The position numbers were made by a program, and so were the translations under genes. Below are positions 52,335 to 60,702 of a DNA stretch of 64,000 nt, piece by piece; within the stretch, counting starts at the first letter, position 1, and the number at the start of each line of letters is the position of its first letter. Where the stretch lies: contig NZ_BAABJG010000018.1 of assembly GCF_039543185.1 (NCBI RefSeq), positions 69,689-133,688 of the forward strand. Direction: 5' to 3'. The stretch comes from Paenibacillus_S vulneris (GTDB lineage: Bacteria; Bacillota; Bacilli; Paenibacillales; NBRC-103111). Under the pieces are notes generated by a model that was not told where the DNA came from, made no database searches, and saw only the letters and a program-made list of their open reading frames with translations.

Positions 52335-53024
52335 TTACATCAAGCCTTGCTCCTTCAAACTTACGTATCTCCGGTCACCGATCACAATGTGATCCAGCAC
52401 GTCGATACCGATGATCTCGCCTGCTTCCATCAGACGGCGGGTCAAGGCGACATCCTCAGAGCTCGGGGTCGGGTCGCCGCTAGGGTGGTTATGAACGCAA
52501 ATAATCGAAGCACTGCTCCGCTTGATCGCAGCCCGGAATACTTCCCGGGGATGTACGATCGCCGCATTCAAACTGCCCATAGATAACGTTTCCTGACCTA
52601 TGATGTGATTTTTTGTATTTAAAAATAAACAAACAAAATGCTCTTTCTGTAAATAACGCATCTCTTCCATCAAAAGACCTGACACGTCCTCGGGTGAACG
52701 AACCGTTACAACCTCATTCATACCGCTCCGTGCAAGCCTCCGGCCCAATTCAATGCCGGCCTGGATTTGCAGCCCTTTGGCGGCGCCGATCCCTTTGATT
52801 TCCGTTAACTGCTGCAGGCTCATGTCGACAAGACTCCTCAGTCCTCCCGATTGGGCTAACAATCTTTGCGCCAAGTGCACGGCAGATTCCTGAACCGTAC
52901 CCGTCCGCAGCAAAATAGCTAACAATTCCGCGTTACTTAATGCTTGAGCCCCATACTGCATCATGCGTTCTCTAGGTCGTTCTTCGTTTGGGACATCGCG
53001 CAATGTCATATTGGGCGATTCCAT
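52335..53024 (-). CDS. radC: RadC-family JAB/MPN-domain protein
   Basis: A 229-residue protein. N-terminal helix-hairpin-helix region (ALSNAELLAILLRTG, LTEIKGIGAAKGLQIQAGIELGRR), then the JAB1/MPN domain with the metal motif FRAAIKRSSASIICVHNHPSGDPTPSSED (His-x-His and Asp). The family was once linked to DNA repair, but its function is not established. The position between mreB and maf is as in Bacillus. GAGGGG precedes the ATG. Confidence 0.94.
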   Translation of the reverse strand: MESPNMTLRDVPNEERPRERMMQYGAQALSNAELLAILLRTGTVQESAVHLAQRLLAQSGGLRSLVDMSLQQLTEIKGIGAAKGLQIQAGIELGRRLARSGMNEVVTVRSPEDVSGLLMEEMRYLQKEHFVCLFLNTKNHIIGQETLSMGSLNAAIVHPREVFRAAIKRSSASIICVHNHPSGDPTPSSEDVALTRRLMEAGEIIGIDVLDHIVIGDRRYVSLKEQGLM

Positions 53025-53081
53025 TCATTCCCCTCTTTCGTCAAAAAAGTCATTGAACCCTCATTATATCATGATGCAGAC

Positions 53082-53687
53082 TCAAATAACAGCAATACCC
53101 AAGCGTGCCAGCAGATCGCTGAGCAGGGATACCGGAAGTCCCACAACATTGAAATAATCGCCTTCAATACGCTCGATCATCGTCGCGCCCAAGCCTTGAA
53201 TGGCATAGGAGCCCGCTTTATCCATCGGTTCGCCCGTATCAATATAACGCTCGATCTGGGTCGCCGTCAACGGCTTCATGTAAACTGATGTAACATGATG
53301 AGAAACCTCCTGCCGGTCTGACGCCAAATCGATGCAAGCCACACCGCTATAGACCTGATGCCATCGTCCCTGCAGCCTGTTCAGCATGCGGTAGGCATCC
53401 TGCTTGTCCTTCGGCTTGCCCAGCACTTCACCGTCTATCACGACGATGGTATCCGATCCGATAACAATTCCGTCCGTGCGCTGCTCCTGTTTATACATTT
53501 CGCAGACAGCCGCCGCTTTGCGACTGGATAATTGTTCCACGATCTCCTCCGGCTTGAGCCCGGGCTCCGTATCTTCATTTACATCGCTTACCCTGATTTC
53601 ATATGGCAGTTGAAGAGACTTGATCAATTCCTGACGGCGAGGAGAGGAAGACGCCAGTATCAGCATTTTTTGCACAGTATTCGACAT
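53082..53687 (-). CDS. maf: Maf-family nucleoside triphosphate pyrophosphatase
   Basis: A 201-residue enzyme hydrolysing dTTP, UTP and modified pyrimidine nucleotides; overproduction in Bacillus blocks septation. The motif LILASSSPRRQELIKSL opens the protein, followed by SRKAAAV, VIGSDTIVVIDGEVLGKPKD, and EPMDKAGSYAIQGLGATMIERIEGDYFNVVGLPV. AGGAG precedes the ATG. Adjacent to radC and upstream of a spoIIB-like gene as in Bacillus. Confidence 0.96.
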   Translation of the reverse strand: MSNTVQKMLILASSSPRRQELIKSLQLPYEIRVSDVNEDTEPGLKPEEIVEQLSSRKAAAVCEMYKQEQRTDGIVIGSDTIVVIDGEVLGKPKDKQDAYRMLNRLQGRWHQVYSGVACIDLASDRQEVSHHVTSVYMKPLTATQIERYIDTGEPMDKAGSYAIQGLGATMIERIEGDYFNVVGLPVSLLSDLLARLGIAVI

Positions 53688-53754
53688 ATATAGACTCCTT
53701 GATCCGAATAGTTTGGTCGATTCCTTATTCCAATGTTCCCAGCCCTCTTAGCTT

Positions 53755-53997
53755 TTACAATTTGCGGTAAATCCAAAACGATGCCGCCAGCCCCGCTAAG
53801 CTGACCAAGTTCAGCTTCAGTTGGATGTGAAGATCGTATTTTAGCACCAGTAAATCCGCTTTAGGCTCCCATGACAGCTCGACGGATTTAGTCAAAAACG
53901 ATAAGGCGGAGACCGGGCTGAGCAGCTGCCCTACCAAGGCGCCCGCCACTAGTCCTATGATAAGCAATAAGATAAAAGTAAATGTATTTTTTTTCAC
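53755..53997 (-). CDS. DUF4321 domain small membrane protein
   Basis: An 80-residue protein with two hydrophobic segments, FTFILLLIIGLVAGALVGQLL and LNLVSLAGLAASFWIY, separated by a loop with SVELSWEPKADLLVLKYDLHIQLKLN. This is the DUF4321 pattern; function unknown. GTG at 53997 is chosen, with GAGGAATGGGA upstream. It lies just before maf in the same direction, and divergent from the amidase gene. Confidence 0.7.
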   Translation of the reverse strand: MKKNTFTFILLLIIGLVAGALVGQLLSPVSALSFLTKSVELSWEPKADLLVLKYDLHIQLKLNLVSLAGLAASFWIYRKL

Positions 53998-54119
53998 TTC
54001 GGTTCCCATTCCTCTATCAGTTGATATGCGCATCTCGTATTATAGCATAATTTTGGAGAATGTTACCTGCTTACAACACGTACGGACAGCCTGTAGAATA
54101 TAGCGAGGAGGGATTCGAT

Positions 54120-55418
54120 TTGAAGCGCCGGCCTTATACTATCATGATGATTCTATTGATGCTTCTGATAGCTTTCCCGACATCAGCCTTTGCGGCGAAA
54201 ATTGTCGTAGATGCGGGACACGGAGGCTCCGACCCCGGGGCTATTGGAGTCAATGGCTTAAATGAAAAAACCGTAAATTTGGATATTGCCCGAAAATTAA
54301 AGGGCTTCTTGGTTGAACACGGATATGAAGTAAGCATGACACGTACGGACGATACTTACATATCCTTGAAGGATCGCGTTGATTTCACCAACACACAGAA
54401 TGCGGACCTGTTCGTATCGGTCCATGCCAATTCTTATTCTAACCCGGACTCTCGCGGAGCGATGGTCCTGTATTACGATAAAAATTTCCCCCAGGTTGAC
54501 TATCCGGCCAGTCCGCAAATGGCGGCTCTGACTCCGGAAAGCAAGGAGCTTGCACAAAAAGTGCTGAACCAATTCGTAACGACCGTAGGGGTAGCCAATC
54601 TTGGCCTGGTGGAGAGCTCCGTATATGTCGTACGCATGGGAACGATTCCGAGTATTCTCGTGGAGACTTCGTTCTTATCCAACGCCAAGGACGCCGCTCT
54701 GCTTAACAGCGACGAGGTAAGGACACAAATGGCCAAAGCGATCGCTCTTGGCATTGAAGACTACCTGCCGCTTAATGGACAGGGCTCCTCCAGCGTGTTC
54801 ACGGATATCACCGGGCATTGGGCGAAGGAATCGATCGTGCGATTGAACACGCAGGGAATTATCGATGGCGTCGGCAAGCAGTTTTTGCCGGACAAGGAGA
54901 TGACGCGTGCGGAGTGGATCACCCTGTTGGACCGCGTATTCAACCTGTCGACGGTCCATGCCGCTGCTTCGACGGGCGTCTGCGCCGACCCGACCGTCAC
55001 CGGTGCCGTCTACGGCGCAGGGGTATGCACCCCCCTGGCCGACAAAGCCAAGGACGTGCAGGCCGGTCACTGGGCCTACGCGTCCTTGAGCAAAGCTGTG
55101 GCCGCCGGGGTGCTGGACGGGTACGAGGACGGGACGCTGCGTCCCGACCAGCCCGTCACGCGCGCCGAGGTGGCCGCGATGTTCCAGCGGCTGGCACTGC
55201 CGCTGGCAGGCACGGCGGCGGTGACGCAGCCGCCGTTCAAGGATGTGCCGACCGGCTCCTGGTCGGCCAGTGCGATCGCCAGCCTGAAGCAAGCAGGCTG
55301 GATCGACGGCATTACGGCGGACCGGTTCATGCCGGACCGCCGTATGACCCGGGCGGAAGCGGCCGCGCTGCTCGACCGCTACACGCAAAGCCAAAAAACG
55401 ACGAACCGGCAGCCTTAG
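54120..55418 (+). CDS. N-acetylmuramoyl-L-alanine amidase with SLH domains
   Basis: A 432-residue secreted enzyme. A signal peptide (RRPYTIMMILLMLLIAFPTSAFA) is followed by an Amidase_3 domain (about 26-220): zinc ligands in VVDAGHGGSDPGA, the Glu in GLNEKTVNLDIARKL, the His in FVSVHANSY and the catalytic Glu in SILVETSFLSN. Three S-layer-homology repeats follow (FTDITGHWAKESIVRL, AKDVQAGHWAYASLSKA, FKDVPTGSWSASAIASL), anchoring it to the cell wall. TTG at 54120 has GAGGAGG 8 bases ahead. The SLH part (54,960-55,380) is markedly G/C-rich. Probably a turnover or separation enzyme. Confidence 0.92.
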   Translation: MKRRPYTIMMILLMLLIAFPTSAFAAKIVVDAGHGGSDPGAIGVNGLNEKTVNLDIARKLKGFLVEHGYEVSMTRTDDTYISLKDRVDFTNTQNADLFVSVHANSYSNPDSRGAMVLYYDKNFPQVDYPASPQMAALTPESKELAQKVLNQFVTTVGVANLGLVESSVYVVRMGTIPSILVETSFLSNAKDAALLNSDEVRTQMAKAIALGIEDYLPLNGQGSSSVFTDITGHWAKESIVRLNTQGIIDGVGKQFLPDKEMTRAEWITLLDRVFNLSTVHAAASTGVCADPTVTGAVYGAGVCTPLADKAKDVQAGHWAYASLSKAVAAGVLDGYEDGTLRPDQPVTRAEVAAMFQRLALPLAGTAAVTQPPFKDVPTGSWSASAIASLKQAGWIDGITADRFMPDRRMTRAEAAALLDRYTQSQKTTNRQP

Positions 55419-55441
55419 GGCTGTCCCGGTTCGTCGTTTTT
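55393..55441. terminator. Bidirectional terminator at the amidase stop
   Basis: ACGACGAACCGG and CCGGTTCGTCGT, with CAGCC and GGGCTG inside, form a very strong stem with T-runs on both strands. The amidase stop codon lies in the loop region. It also serves the convergent spoIIB-like gene weakly. Confidence 0.88.
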
Positions 55442-55489
55442 CATATCCGCTTGCGCTTAAACTTAAGCTTAAGCGCAGCTGCTTTAATT

Positions 55490-56866
55490 TTATTCCGCCG
55501 TCACCAGCTTGCGCAATTCCTTCTCCGCCATGACATACTGCATCAAAGCGGCCTCGGTTTGCCACATGTAAGAGGCTCCCGGATTTTTCTTATATTCGTC
55601 CAGTGAAACGATCGCTGAGCTCATGGCCGTATTCATTTTTTGCAGCGCTGCTTTGGCGTCATCCGCGAGTCCTTCGGTTGCGGAGGCCGATAATCCCGTC
55701 CAGGCTTGATGCGCTGTTTTTATCGACTGCAGTGCTGACGCATCCAGCTGTGAAGGTTTGGATTCCATCAGGTGGGATGAAGCAAGCGGGACGATCGATT
55801 GTACCAGCTTCGCTCCCTGATTCATATAATTAGGCAGCGAATCGGCTTGCTTGCCGTTCCATTTGATTTTGGTAAGGGCCGGCAGCTCCACATTTTTCAC
55901 GATCACTTCCATGTTTTTTTGCTTGAACTGCTGCGATAGCCCCATCGCCTCGTCACGTGTCATCGCAATGCCTACATAGACCGGATATTTGTCTCCTGAA
56001 TCACGGACCGCCGTAAATCCTTTTTTCTTCAAATCGGCTTGGGCCGCATCCGCGCTTTGCGGCGTGCTGAAAACCCCGCTTTGCAGGAAGCTGTACGATT
56101 TGGCAGGGATGCTGGCGGCAATCCCGGCAGCAGCCGAAGCTGAAGCAGGAACCGATGGGCTGACCGAGCCTGATTTATCTGAGGCCGGCTGGGTAGTTCC
56201 GTTAACGGCAGCGGTATTTTTATCGGCGGCTCCCTGAGTGGTGCTTATCGAGGTGCCTGATCCGGACACGGCCGTATTCCCGCTTGTTTTCGCCTGATTA
56301 TCTCCCGAGAACATGGAGAGGACGAAAAATCCGAATGCAATGCCTGTCACGATAGCCCCTGCAACCGATGTTGCGACCTTGATCCAGGAGGTATTCGGCT
56401 TACGGGGACCCGATACGTAGACCGGCTCTTCGGGAACATACCATCGATGATCCCGAAGAGGCTCAGAAGGCTCTTCCCGATCATAACGATCGCGCAGGTC
56501 TTGCTTCGGCTCCAAGCCGTCTCCCGCTCTGTTCTTGGCTCCGTTGGATTCCCGAATCAGCTGCTCGACCCGATTGGTCTCTGCGTCGAAGGAGCTCTGC
56601 CAGCCGCCGTAATCCGTCGTGTACAGATTTAAAGGCTGGGCGTCAATGAGCGGCTGCTTGGCTGGAGCAGCCTGAGGGGGTAACGACGAATGGTTTCCTT
56701 CCTCTACGGTATGAATAAAGCTGTCATTCACGCGAGGCGTTTCTTCCACCCGATACTCTTCCACATGAAGCGGTATGACCTGGGGCTCTTCCTTCACCAC
56801 GCGCTGCGAGCCATTATTCCGTCCAGGGCTATGGTCAAATCGAAAAGTCATTTTGTTCTTATTCAT
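55490..56866 (-). CDS. SPOR-domain membrane protein, SpoIIB-like
   Basis: A 458-residue single-pass protein. The first 165 residues are charged and cytoplasmic. The membrane helix is at about 166-186 (VATSVAGAIVTGIAFGFFVLSMF). A Ser/Thr/Ala-rich linker leads to a SPOR domain (SYSFLQSGVFSTPQSADAAQADLKKKGFTAV ... YPVYVGIAMTRDEAMGLSQQFKQ) that binds denuded glycan at septa. About 130 further helical residues follow. Location next to maf and before folC matches spoIIB of B. subtilis, which helps septal wall removal in engulfment. Sequence identity to SpoIIB cannot be judged here, so the symbol is left open. Confidence 0.78.
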   Translation of the reverse strand: MNKNKMTFRFDHSPGRNNGSQRVVKEEPQVIPLHVEEYRVEETPRVNDSFIHTVEEGNHSSLPPQAAPAKQPLIDAQPLNLYTTDYGGWQSSFDAETNRVEQLIRESNGAKNRAGDGLEPKQDLRDRYDREEPSEPLRDHRWYVPEEPVYVSGPRKPNTSWIKVATSVAGAIVTGIAFGFFVLSMFSGDNQAKTSGNTAVSGSGTSISTTQGAADKNTAAVNGTTQPASDKSGSVSPSVPASASAAAGIAASIPAKSYSFLQSGVFSTPQSADAAQADLKKKGFTAVRDSGDKYPVYVGIAMTRDEAMGLSQQFKQKNMEVIVKNVELPALTKIKWNGKQADSLPNYMNQGAKLVQSIVPLASSHLMESKPSQLDASALQSIKTAHQAWTGLSASATEGLADDAKAALQKMNTAMSSAIVSLDEYKKNPGASYMWQTEAALMQYVMAEKELRKLVTAE

Positions 56867-57009
56867 TCCTACTTCTCTCCCTTGTCCATTTTCGTATTAC
56901 TAGACTATGAGAGAGATGGAAGGATTAGAACAAGCAAGTCCTTATTTTGCGCGACATGGTCTTACCCGCTTCCGGCCGGACCTCTATCAATTGGAGCAGG
57001 GTTACCGAA

Positions 57010-57516
57010 TTAATTGGCTGGCGGCGTAAATACCCGCTGGGCAAATTCCGCATCCATCATAAAGAATGCGTTGCTGTCCTTATCTATCCGCTTGAGCTTC
57101 TGAATAATGCTGTCAAACATCGCTTCCTCTTCCACCTGCTCATCAATAAACCATTTGAGGAAATGAATCGTAGCGTGCTCCCTGTCATTCAAGGCCATAT
57201 CAGACAGATGGTAGATGCGCTGTGTAACGATTTTCTCATGCTCGTAGGCATGCTCGAACACTTCCAGAATAGAGGCATACTCATTTTTCGGATGGTCCAT
57301 CCCTTGGATTGTAGCTCTTCTGCCGCGGTCATTGAGAAACTTATAGATCTTCATCGCATGGAAACGTTCCTCTTCCGCCTGTACGATATAGAAATTGGCA
57401 AAGCCGTCCAGGCTCTCTGCCGAGCAGTATGCAGCCATAGCGAGGTAGACATGAGAGGAATAAAATTCATAATTCATTTGCTCATTGAGCGCTTGGCTTA
57501 GTTCGTCGTTTAACAA
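57010..57516 (-). CDS. ftnA: Non-haem ferritin
   Basis: A 168-residue four-helix ferritin. The ferroxidase ligands are in place: Glu in NEQMNYEFYSSHVYLAMA, the Glu pair and His in VQAEEERFHAMKIYKFLNDRGGR-like segment, Glu in HEKIVTQRIYHLSD and Glu in HFLKWFIDEQVEEEAMFDSI. It oxidises and stores iron in 24-subunit shells. TTG at 57516 fits the family N terminus (LLNDELSQALNEQM) and has GGAAGG 10 bases ahead; an ATG 18 bases up lacks a ribosome site. It follows DUF1450 by 41 bases, probably under the same Fur-type promoter. Confidence 0.93.
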   Translation of the reverse strand: MLNDELSQALNEQMNYEFYSSHVYLAMAAYCSAESLDGFANFYIVQAEEERFHAMKIYKFLNDRGRRATIQGMDHPKNEYASILEVFEHAYEHEKIVTQRIYHLSDMALNDREHATIHFLKWFIDEQVEEEAMFDSIIQKLKRIDKDSNAFFMMDAEFAQRVFTPPAN

Positions 57517-57557
57517 AGCTACACAACCTTCCATGATGTGATCAGTTAAAAAGAGCC

Positions 57558-57779
57558 TTATCCGATCAAATCGAGCAGCACTTCATACAGCTTTTCGGCA
57601 GAAGGCGCGCAGATGACATCGGCTTTTCCAACCTTTGCGATGCATTGCCTGGAGCAAAGCTTGCACGCGCCGAGACAGTCCCGCTTCTTTTGCTTCATCT
57701 CGGGAAACTGTTTCTTCATAGTCTTGTAAACGCTCTTGGACCCGTGCTTGAAGTTTCTGCAGCAGTATTTGATCTTCAT
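57558..57779 (-). CDS. DUF1450 small cysteine-rich protein
   Basis: A 73-residue cytoplasmic protein of DUF1450, with MKIKYCCRNFKHGS at the start and the core DCLGACKLCSRQCIAKVGKADVICAPSAEKLYEVL. Six of its cysteines are at 6, 7, 35, 39, 42 and 46, which suggests a thioredoxin-like or iron-sulfur binding fold, but the function of the family is not known. GAAGGGAAG precedes the ATG. A near-perfect Fur box overlaps its promoter and ferritin follows, so a part in iron handling is a reasonable inference. Confidence 0.82.
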   Translation of the reverse strand: MKIKYCCRNFKHGSKSVYKTMKKQFPEMKQKKRDCLGACKLCSRQCIAKVGKADVICAPSAEKLYEVLLDLIG

Positions 57780-57813
57780 GATAAGGCTTCCCTTCTTCTG
57801 TTATTTCAATCAA

Positions 57814-57842
57814 ATGATAATAGTTATCAATTGCACTGTCAA
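57814..57842 (-). promoter_or_regulatory. Sigma-A promoter of the DUF1450-ferritin unit
   Basis: Consensus TTGACA (57837-57842), a 17-base spacer and TATCAT (57814-57819) on the minus strand. The -10 lies within the Fur box. The leader to the DUF1450 start is about 28 bases. Confidence 0.8.
57815..57829. promoter_or_regulatory. Fur box
   Basis: TGATAATAGTTATCA matches the 7-1-7 Fur/PerR/Zur-type consensus TGATAATNATTATCA at 14 of 15 positions. It covers the -10 region and part of the spacer, a position for repression. Fur is favoured over PerR or Zur by the ferritin gene, though PerR also controls iron storage in some Firmicutes. Confidence 0.75.
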
Positions 57843-57856
57843 TGCATATTCTTCAT

Positions 57857-57899
57857 TCAAAAAAGAAAGAACCATACAAGCTTAACGCTCGCATGGTTC
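57857..57899 (-). terminator. Terminator after murC
   Basis: On the minus strand GAACCATGCGAGC pairs with GCTTGTATGGTTC (two G-U pairs) around a short loop, followed by TTTCTTTTTTG. It ends the valS-folC-murC operon. Confidence 0.87.
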
Positions 57900-57918
57900 C
57901 GATAGATGGTTTGGGTCC

Positions 57919-59304
57919 TTAGGATACGCTTCTTTTGCCTTCTAACGCTTTGGCCAGGCCGTCGGCAGCTTTCCAGATGTCTCCCGCTCCCATGGTCAGG
58001 ACCAGATCTCCGCTCTTCACATGGGAGTATAGGTACTCCTGCACCTGCTCTTTGGAAGGAATGTATTGTACATTCTTATTGCTGTTTTGACGAATCAGCT
58101 CTACCAGCTTGGCCGAAGAGATCCCTTCGATTTGTTTTTCGCCGGCCGGAGAGTAAATGTCGGTAATGATGACCTCGTCCGCTTCAGGAAAAGCACGGCT
58201 GAACTGCTCGAACAGAAAATAGGTTCGAGTGTAGCGTTGAGGCTGAAATACGGCAATGATCTTTTTCCCTGTCGCCTTCGCGGCACTGATAGTGGCTTCA
58301 ATCTCCGTCGGATGATGGGCGTAGTCATCGATGACCAGAATATCATCTACCTCACCTAACACTTGGAAGCGCCGCTTGGCTCCGCGGAATTCAGTGATAG
58401 CCCCCGCCACCTGCCCGAAGGTTAGTCCTGCTTCCAGGCAGGTGATCAACGTAGCCAACGCATTGTAAACGTTGTGCTTTCCCGGAACCGACAGCCTGAT
58501 CGTGCCGAGCGGCTGACCGTGATGGAGAACATCGAATTGTACCTTTCGGTCTCCCAGATCAATGTTGGTCGCCATATAATCGGCATCATGCTCGATGCCG
58601 TAAGTAATGACCTCGCTTTGAATTAACGGAATCATCTCGCGCAAGTAGCTGTCATCCTTGCAAACGACAGCCTTCCCATCGGATTTTACCTGACTTAAAA
58701 ATTGAGCGTATGCCTTTTTCAAATTTTCAAAGTCCCCGTTATAATTTTCCAGATGGTCCGCTTCAATATTGTTCACCAAAGCAATGTATGGATGATATTG
58801 CAGGAAAGACCCGTCGCTCTCGTCAGCTTCGGCTACGACCCAGTCGCCTTGGCCGGCCTTCGCATTGCTGCCGACATTCATGATCTCTCCGCCAATAATA
58901 TAGGTAGGGTCCTGCTCACAATGCTCAAGAACAAGAGCGATCATCGAAGATGTCGTCGTCTTCCCGTGAGCTCCCGCTACAGCAATCCCTTTCTTGGCAT
59001 TCATTAAACGGGCGAGCATTTGGGAACGGTGCAGAATAGGGATGTTCAAATTCTCGGCAGCCGTCATCTCGACGTTATCCTTCGCTAAAGCCGTAGAATA
59101 GACTACGACATCGGCCCCATTAACGTGTTCAGCCTCATGGCCGATATATACTCGTGCTCCTTTGGCAGCCAGCTTTTCCGTAAGCTCCTGCCGCGCCAAA
59201 TCAGAACCCGATACTTGGTACCCCATTTCCAGCATGACTTTGGCAATTGCACTCATGCCGTATCCGCCAATACCGATAAAATGGATATGCTCAGATGGTT
59301 TCAC
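57919..59304 (-). CDS. murC: UDP-N-acetylmuramate--L-alanine ligase
   Basis: A 461-residue Mur ligase adding the first alanine of the peptidoglycan stem peptide. It has IHFIGIGGYGMSAIAKVMLEMG, the ATP loop GAHGKTTTSSMIALVLEHC, the carbamylated-Lys region and VIDDYAHHPTEIEATISAAK. GTG at 59304 is used because GGTGAG, overlapping the folC stop, is 6 bases ahead and the length suits the family; an ATG 63 bases up would overlap folC. In B. subtilis murC is elsewhere, so the valS-folC-murC linkage is a feature of this lineage. Confidence 0.96.
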   Translation of the reverse strand: MKPSEHIHFIGIGGYGMSAIAKVMLEMGYQVSGSDLARQELTEKLAAKGARVYIGHEAEHVNGADVVVYSTALAKDNVEMTAAENLNIPILHRSQMLARLMNAKKGIAVAGAHGKTTTSSMIALVLEHCEQDPTYIIGGEIMNVGSNAKAGQGDWVVAEADESDGSFLQYHPYIALVNNIEADHLENYNGDFENLKKAYAQFLSQVKSDGKAVVCKDDSYLREMIPLIQSEVITYGIEHDADYMATNIDLGDRKVQFDVLHHGQPLGTIRLSVPGKHNVYNALATLITCLEAGLTFGQVAGAITEFRGAKRRFQVLGEVDDILVIDDYAHHPTEIEATISAAKATGKKIIAVFQPQRYTRTYFLFEQFSRAFPEADEVIITDIYSPAGEKQIEGISSAKLVELIRQNSNKNVQYIPSKEQVQEYLYSHVKSGDLVLTMGAGDIWKAADGLAKALEGKRSVS

Positions 59305-59311
59305 GCCGCTC

Positions 59312-60697
59312 TCACCAGCCTTTTTCAGAATCGGATTGATGTAAGACCCAGGAACGAACATCTCCAATTAAATACAACGTGCCGGACACAACGGCCAGAT
59401 CGTCCTGGGCCGTTCTCGTTTTAACCTGCTCCAGCGCCGCTTTCCAATCCGGTTCTACGATCACTTCCACATCCTTACGATCGATTTCCTGTAAAAGGGT
59501 TCTGGCCAGCTCGGCTAACTTCACAGCATCTTCCTTTTTATGCCAATCCGGCTCGGTAAGGATAAGTGTATCCACCAGTGGTAGTATATGCCGTAAATAT
59601 TCGGAATGATTCTTGGTAGAGAGCATTCCCATAACAAAGTGTAGTTTATTGTATGTGTACGTTTCCCGTAGTGCCTGTGCTAATACAGCACCTCCCTCGG
59701 GATTATGTGCGCCGTCTATGAGAATACGCGGAGACTGGGAAATCATCTCGAGCCGTCCCGCCCACCTGGTTGCCCTCATGGCATCCTGCAGCACATCGTC
59801 CTCTACAATCAAAGCATAATATTGACGCATCAGCTCGATAGCCATTAAGGCTACCGAAGCATTTTGCAGCTGATGCTGCCCGTTCATACTAATTCCTATC
59901 TTCGGGATAGGGCGGAACGGACTTTGGAACGCAAAGGTCTGGTCATTTTCCCTAGAAGACAGCACTTCATAGCGGAATTGTCTGTCCAACAAATAAAGCG
60001 TGCTGTTTTTCTGCTTGGCTGTTTGCTCCAATACCTCAATCGCTTCCGGTTGGCTTACTGCACTGACTACCGGTACACCCGCCTTAATAATACCCGCTTT
60101 CTCAGCAGCCACCTTCTCGATGGAATCACCCAGTATTTCCATATGGTCATGGCCTACATTCGTAATGATCGAGAGGATCGGACTGACGACGTTCGTTGAA
60201 TCCAGACGTCCTCCAAGGCCTGTCTCCCACACGACAAAGTCCGGATAGGATACGTGGGCAAAATATTCTATCGCTACGGCTGTCGACACTTCGAACATCG
60301 TCGGCTGTCCGAGCTCGGAATCCGCAATCTCATCGACCAGCGGCTTGATTTTGTTGACAACGCGCAGCAAGTCTTCTTCCGATATGTTCTCGCCGTTCAA
60401 CCGAATGCGATCCGTATATTTCTCGATATAAGGGGACGTAAAGGTCCCCACATCGTATCCGCTCTGCTTTAAGATCTCAGTTAGATAGGCGCAGACGGAG
60501 CCTTTGCCGTTCGTTCCCGCCACATGAATGAATTTCAAGCGGCGCTCCGGATTATCAAGCAGCTCCATCAGCTTTTCCATCCGGTTAAGCCCCGGCTTAA
60601 TTCCGAATGGAATCAAATGTACAATCCAATCGATGGCCTCTGACGCACTTTGAAAAGCGGTACCGCTTGGTCTTGCTGGTACGTTCGTCTCGCTCAT
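59312..60697 (-). CDS. folC: Folylpolyglutamate synthase/dihydrofolate synthase
   Basis: A 461-residue Mur-ligase-related enzyme adding glutamate to dihydropteroate or folates. The ATP loop is HVAGTNGKGSVCAYLTEILKQ; SPYIEKYTDRIRLNGENIS and VSPILSIITNVGHDHMEILGDSIEKVAAEKAGIIK are typical, as is ILIDGAHNPEGG. The ATG at 60697 has GAGAGGG 8 bases ahead; a GTG three codons earlier overlaps the valS stop. Located between valS and murC. Four bases or fewer separate it from valS, so they are cotranscribed. Confidence 0.95.
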   Translation of the reverse strand: MSETNVPARPSGTAFQSASEAIDWIVHLIPFGIKPGLNRMEKLMELLDNPERRLKFIHVAGTNGKGSVCAYLTEILKQSGYDVGTFTSPYIEKYTDRIRLNGENISEEDLLRVVNKIKPLVDEIADSELGQPTMFEVSTAVAIEYFAHVSYPDFVVWETGLGGRLDSTNVVSPILSIITNVGHDHMEILGDSIEKVAAEKAGIIKAGVPVVSAVSQPEAIEVLEQTAKQKNSTLYLLDRQFRYEVLSSRENDQTFAFQSPFRPIPKIGISMNGQHQLQNASVALMAIELMRQYYALIVEDDVLQDAMRATRWAGRLEMISQSPRILIDGAHNPEGGAVLAQALRETYTYNKLHFVMGMLSTKNHSEYLRHILPLVDTLILTEPDWHKKEDAVKLAELARTLLQEIDRKDVEVIVEPDWKAALEQVKTRTAQDDLAVVSGTLYLIGDVRSWVLHQSDSEKGW

Positions 60698-60702
60698 CTT
60701 AT

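Noticed and set aside
54675..55606. Long open frames on both strands over the SLH part of the amidase gene
   Set aside because: High G/C lowers stop-codon frequency in all frames. Only the amidase frame shows recognisable SLH repeats.
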